18,405 nt of DNA from assembly GCA_030618975.1 (NCBI GenBank), contig JAUXCH010000018.1, positions 1 through 18,405 on the forward strand. Direction: 5' to 3'. The notes below the pieces were generated by a model. It was not told where the DNA came from. It did not search any database and saw only the letters and a program-made list of their open reading frames with translations. This DNA comes from Planctomycetia bacterium (GTDB lineage Bacteria > Planctomycetota > PLA2 > JAEUHO01). Each line of letters begins with the position of its first letter. Position 1 is the first letter of the stretch. Positions 18,223 through 18,405 of the stretch are shown here, one piece after another. Made by a program: the position numbers and the translations under genes.

Positions 18223-18405
18223 TCAGCTCTCCACGGACTCCACCAACTCCACGGCCTGCTCGGGCGTCGAGCCGCCGTACATGACGGCGGTGAGTCCCGG
18301 AAAGTAGCGGTCGGCCGTCAGCACGTTCGCGTAGATGCACGACTTGAACAGCGGCGTCGGATCGTCGAGGCCCTCGGCGTCGAAGCTGGTCTTGTAGCGG
18401 ATCTC
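18223..18405 (-). CDS. C-terminal 60 residues of an unidentified protein (runs off the window)
   Basis: On the minus strand an open frame enters from the right edge and ends at TGA 18223-18225. It has strong G/C third-position bias and a well-formed soluble sequence, including KTSFDAEGLDDPTPLFKS, NVLTADRYFPGLTAVMYGG and a helical end (TPEQAVELVESVES). The start and most of the protein are outside the window. I do not recognise the family from this tail. Confidence 0.65.
   Translation of the reverse strand, partial: EIRYKTSFDAEGLDDPTPLFKSCIYANVLTADRYFPGLTAVMYGGSTPEQAVELVESVES

Overview
The window is about 18.4 kb of high-GC DNA with strong G/C preference at third codon positions. It carries genes typical of an environmental Gram-negative-type bacterium with a large genome: a giant Ser/Thr kinase-ATPase-TPR protein, GshB, a DksA-like factor, a Cys-type NAD-linked formate dehydrogenase and a bacterial eRF1-like protein. 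Planctomycetota or Myxococcota-like lineages would fit. That is an inference from gene style, because no rRNA or taxonomic marker is present.

Layout. 1-324: a structured GC-rich repeat (family A) and a short repeat (family D) ahead of a PknB/PknK-type kinase (325-3870, +). 3871-6055: a gene-poor, decayed stretch. It holds a helically phased TGCA-motif array, a degenerate tRNA-Gly(CCC)-like sequence on the minus strand, a second family-A repeat, a class III cyclase fragment that has lost its catalytic Arg, a truncated MalT-type ATPase, and the second copy of repeat D. It looks like an old integration or recombination site. Between 5763 and 5934 I see no gene. 6056-8165: a tightly coupled + strand operon (gshB, an uncharacterised gene broken by one in-frame TGA, a dksA/traR-like gene), each junction being a 4-base ATGA overlap. 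8166-8480: intergenic, with a strong hairpin and a plausible promoter. 8481-13532: a three-gene formate dehydrogenase operon (NuoE-like, NuoF/HydB-like, FdhA with a NuoG-like N-terminus). A minus-strand receiver-domain gene converges on it with the stop codons one base apart (13534-13998).

13999-14551 holds the third family-A repeat and a 34-base palindrome. The rest of the window is mostly minus strand: a baeRF/eRF1-like gene (14552-15634), a small unknown 72-residue gene (16267-16485), a sterol desaturase/fatty acid hydroxylase family membrane enzyme (17048-17911), a 21-bp tandem repeat (18132-18216), and the last 60 codons of an unidentified gene running off the right edge.

How the genes fit together. 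The formate dehydrogenase subunits form one soluble flavin/iron-sulfur/molybdopterin complex oxidising formate (or reducing CO2) with NAD(P) and possibly ferredoxin. The upstream operon pairs glutathione synthesis with a zinc-finger transcription factor. The most unusual items are the dispersed structured repeats (A/B/C and D), the broken gene between gshB and dksA, the phased TGCA array next to the tRNA-like sequence, and a missing cluster ligand in FdhA.
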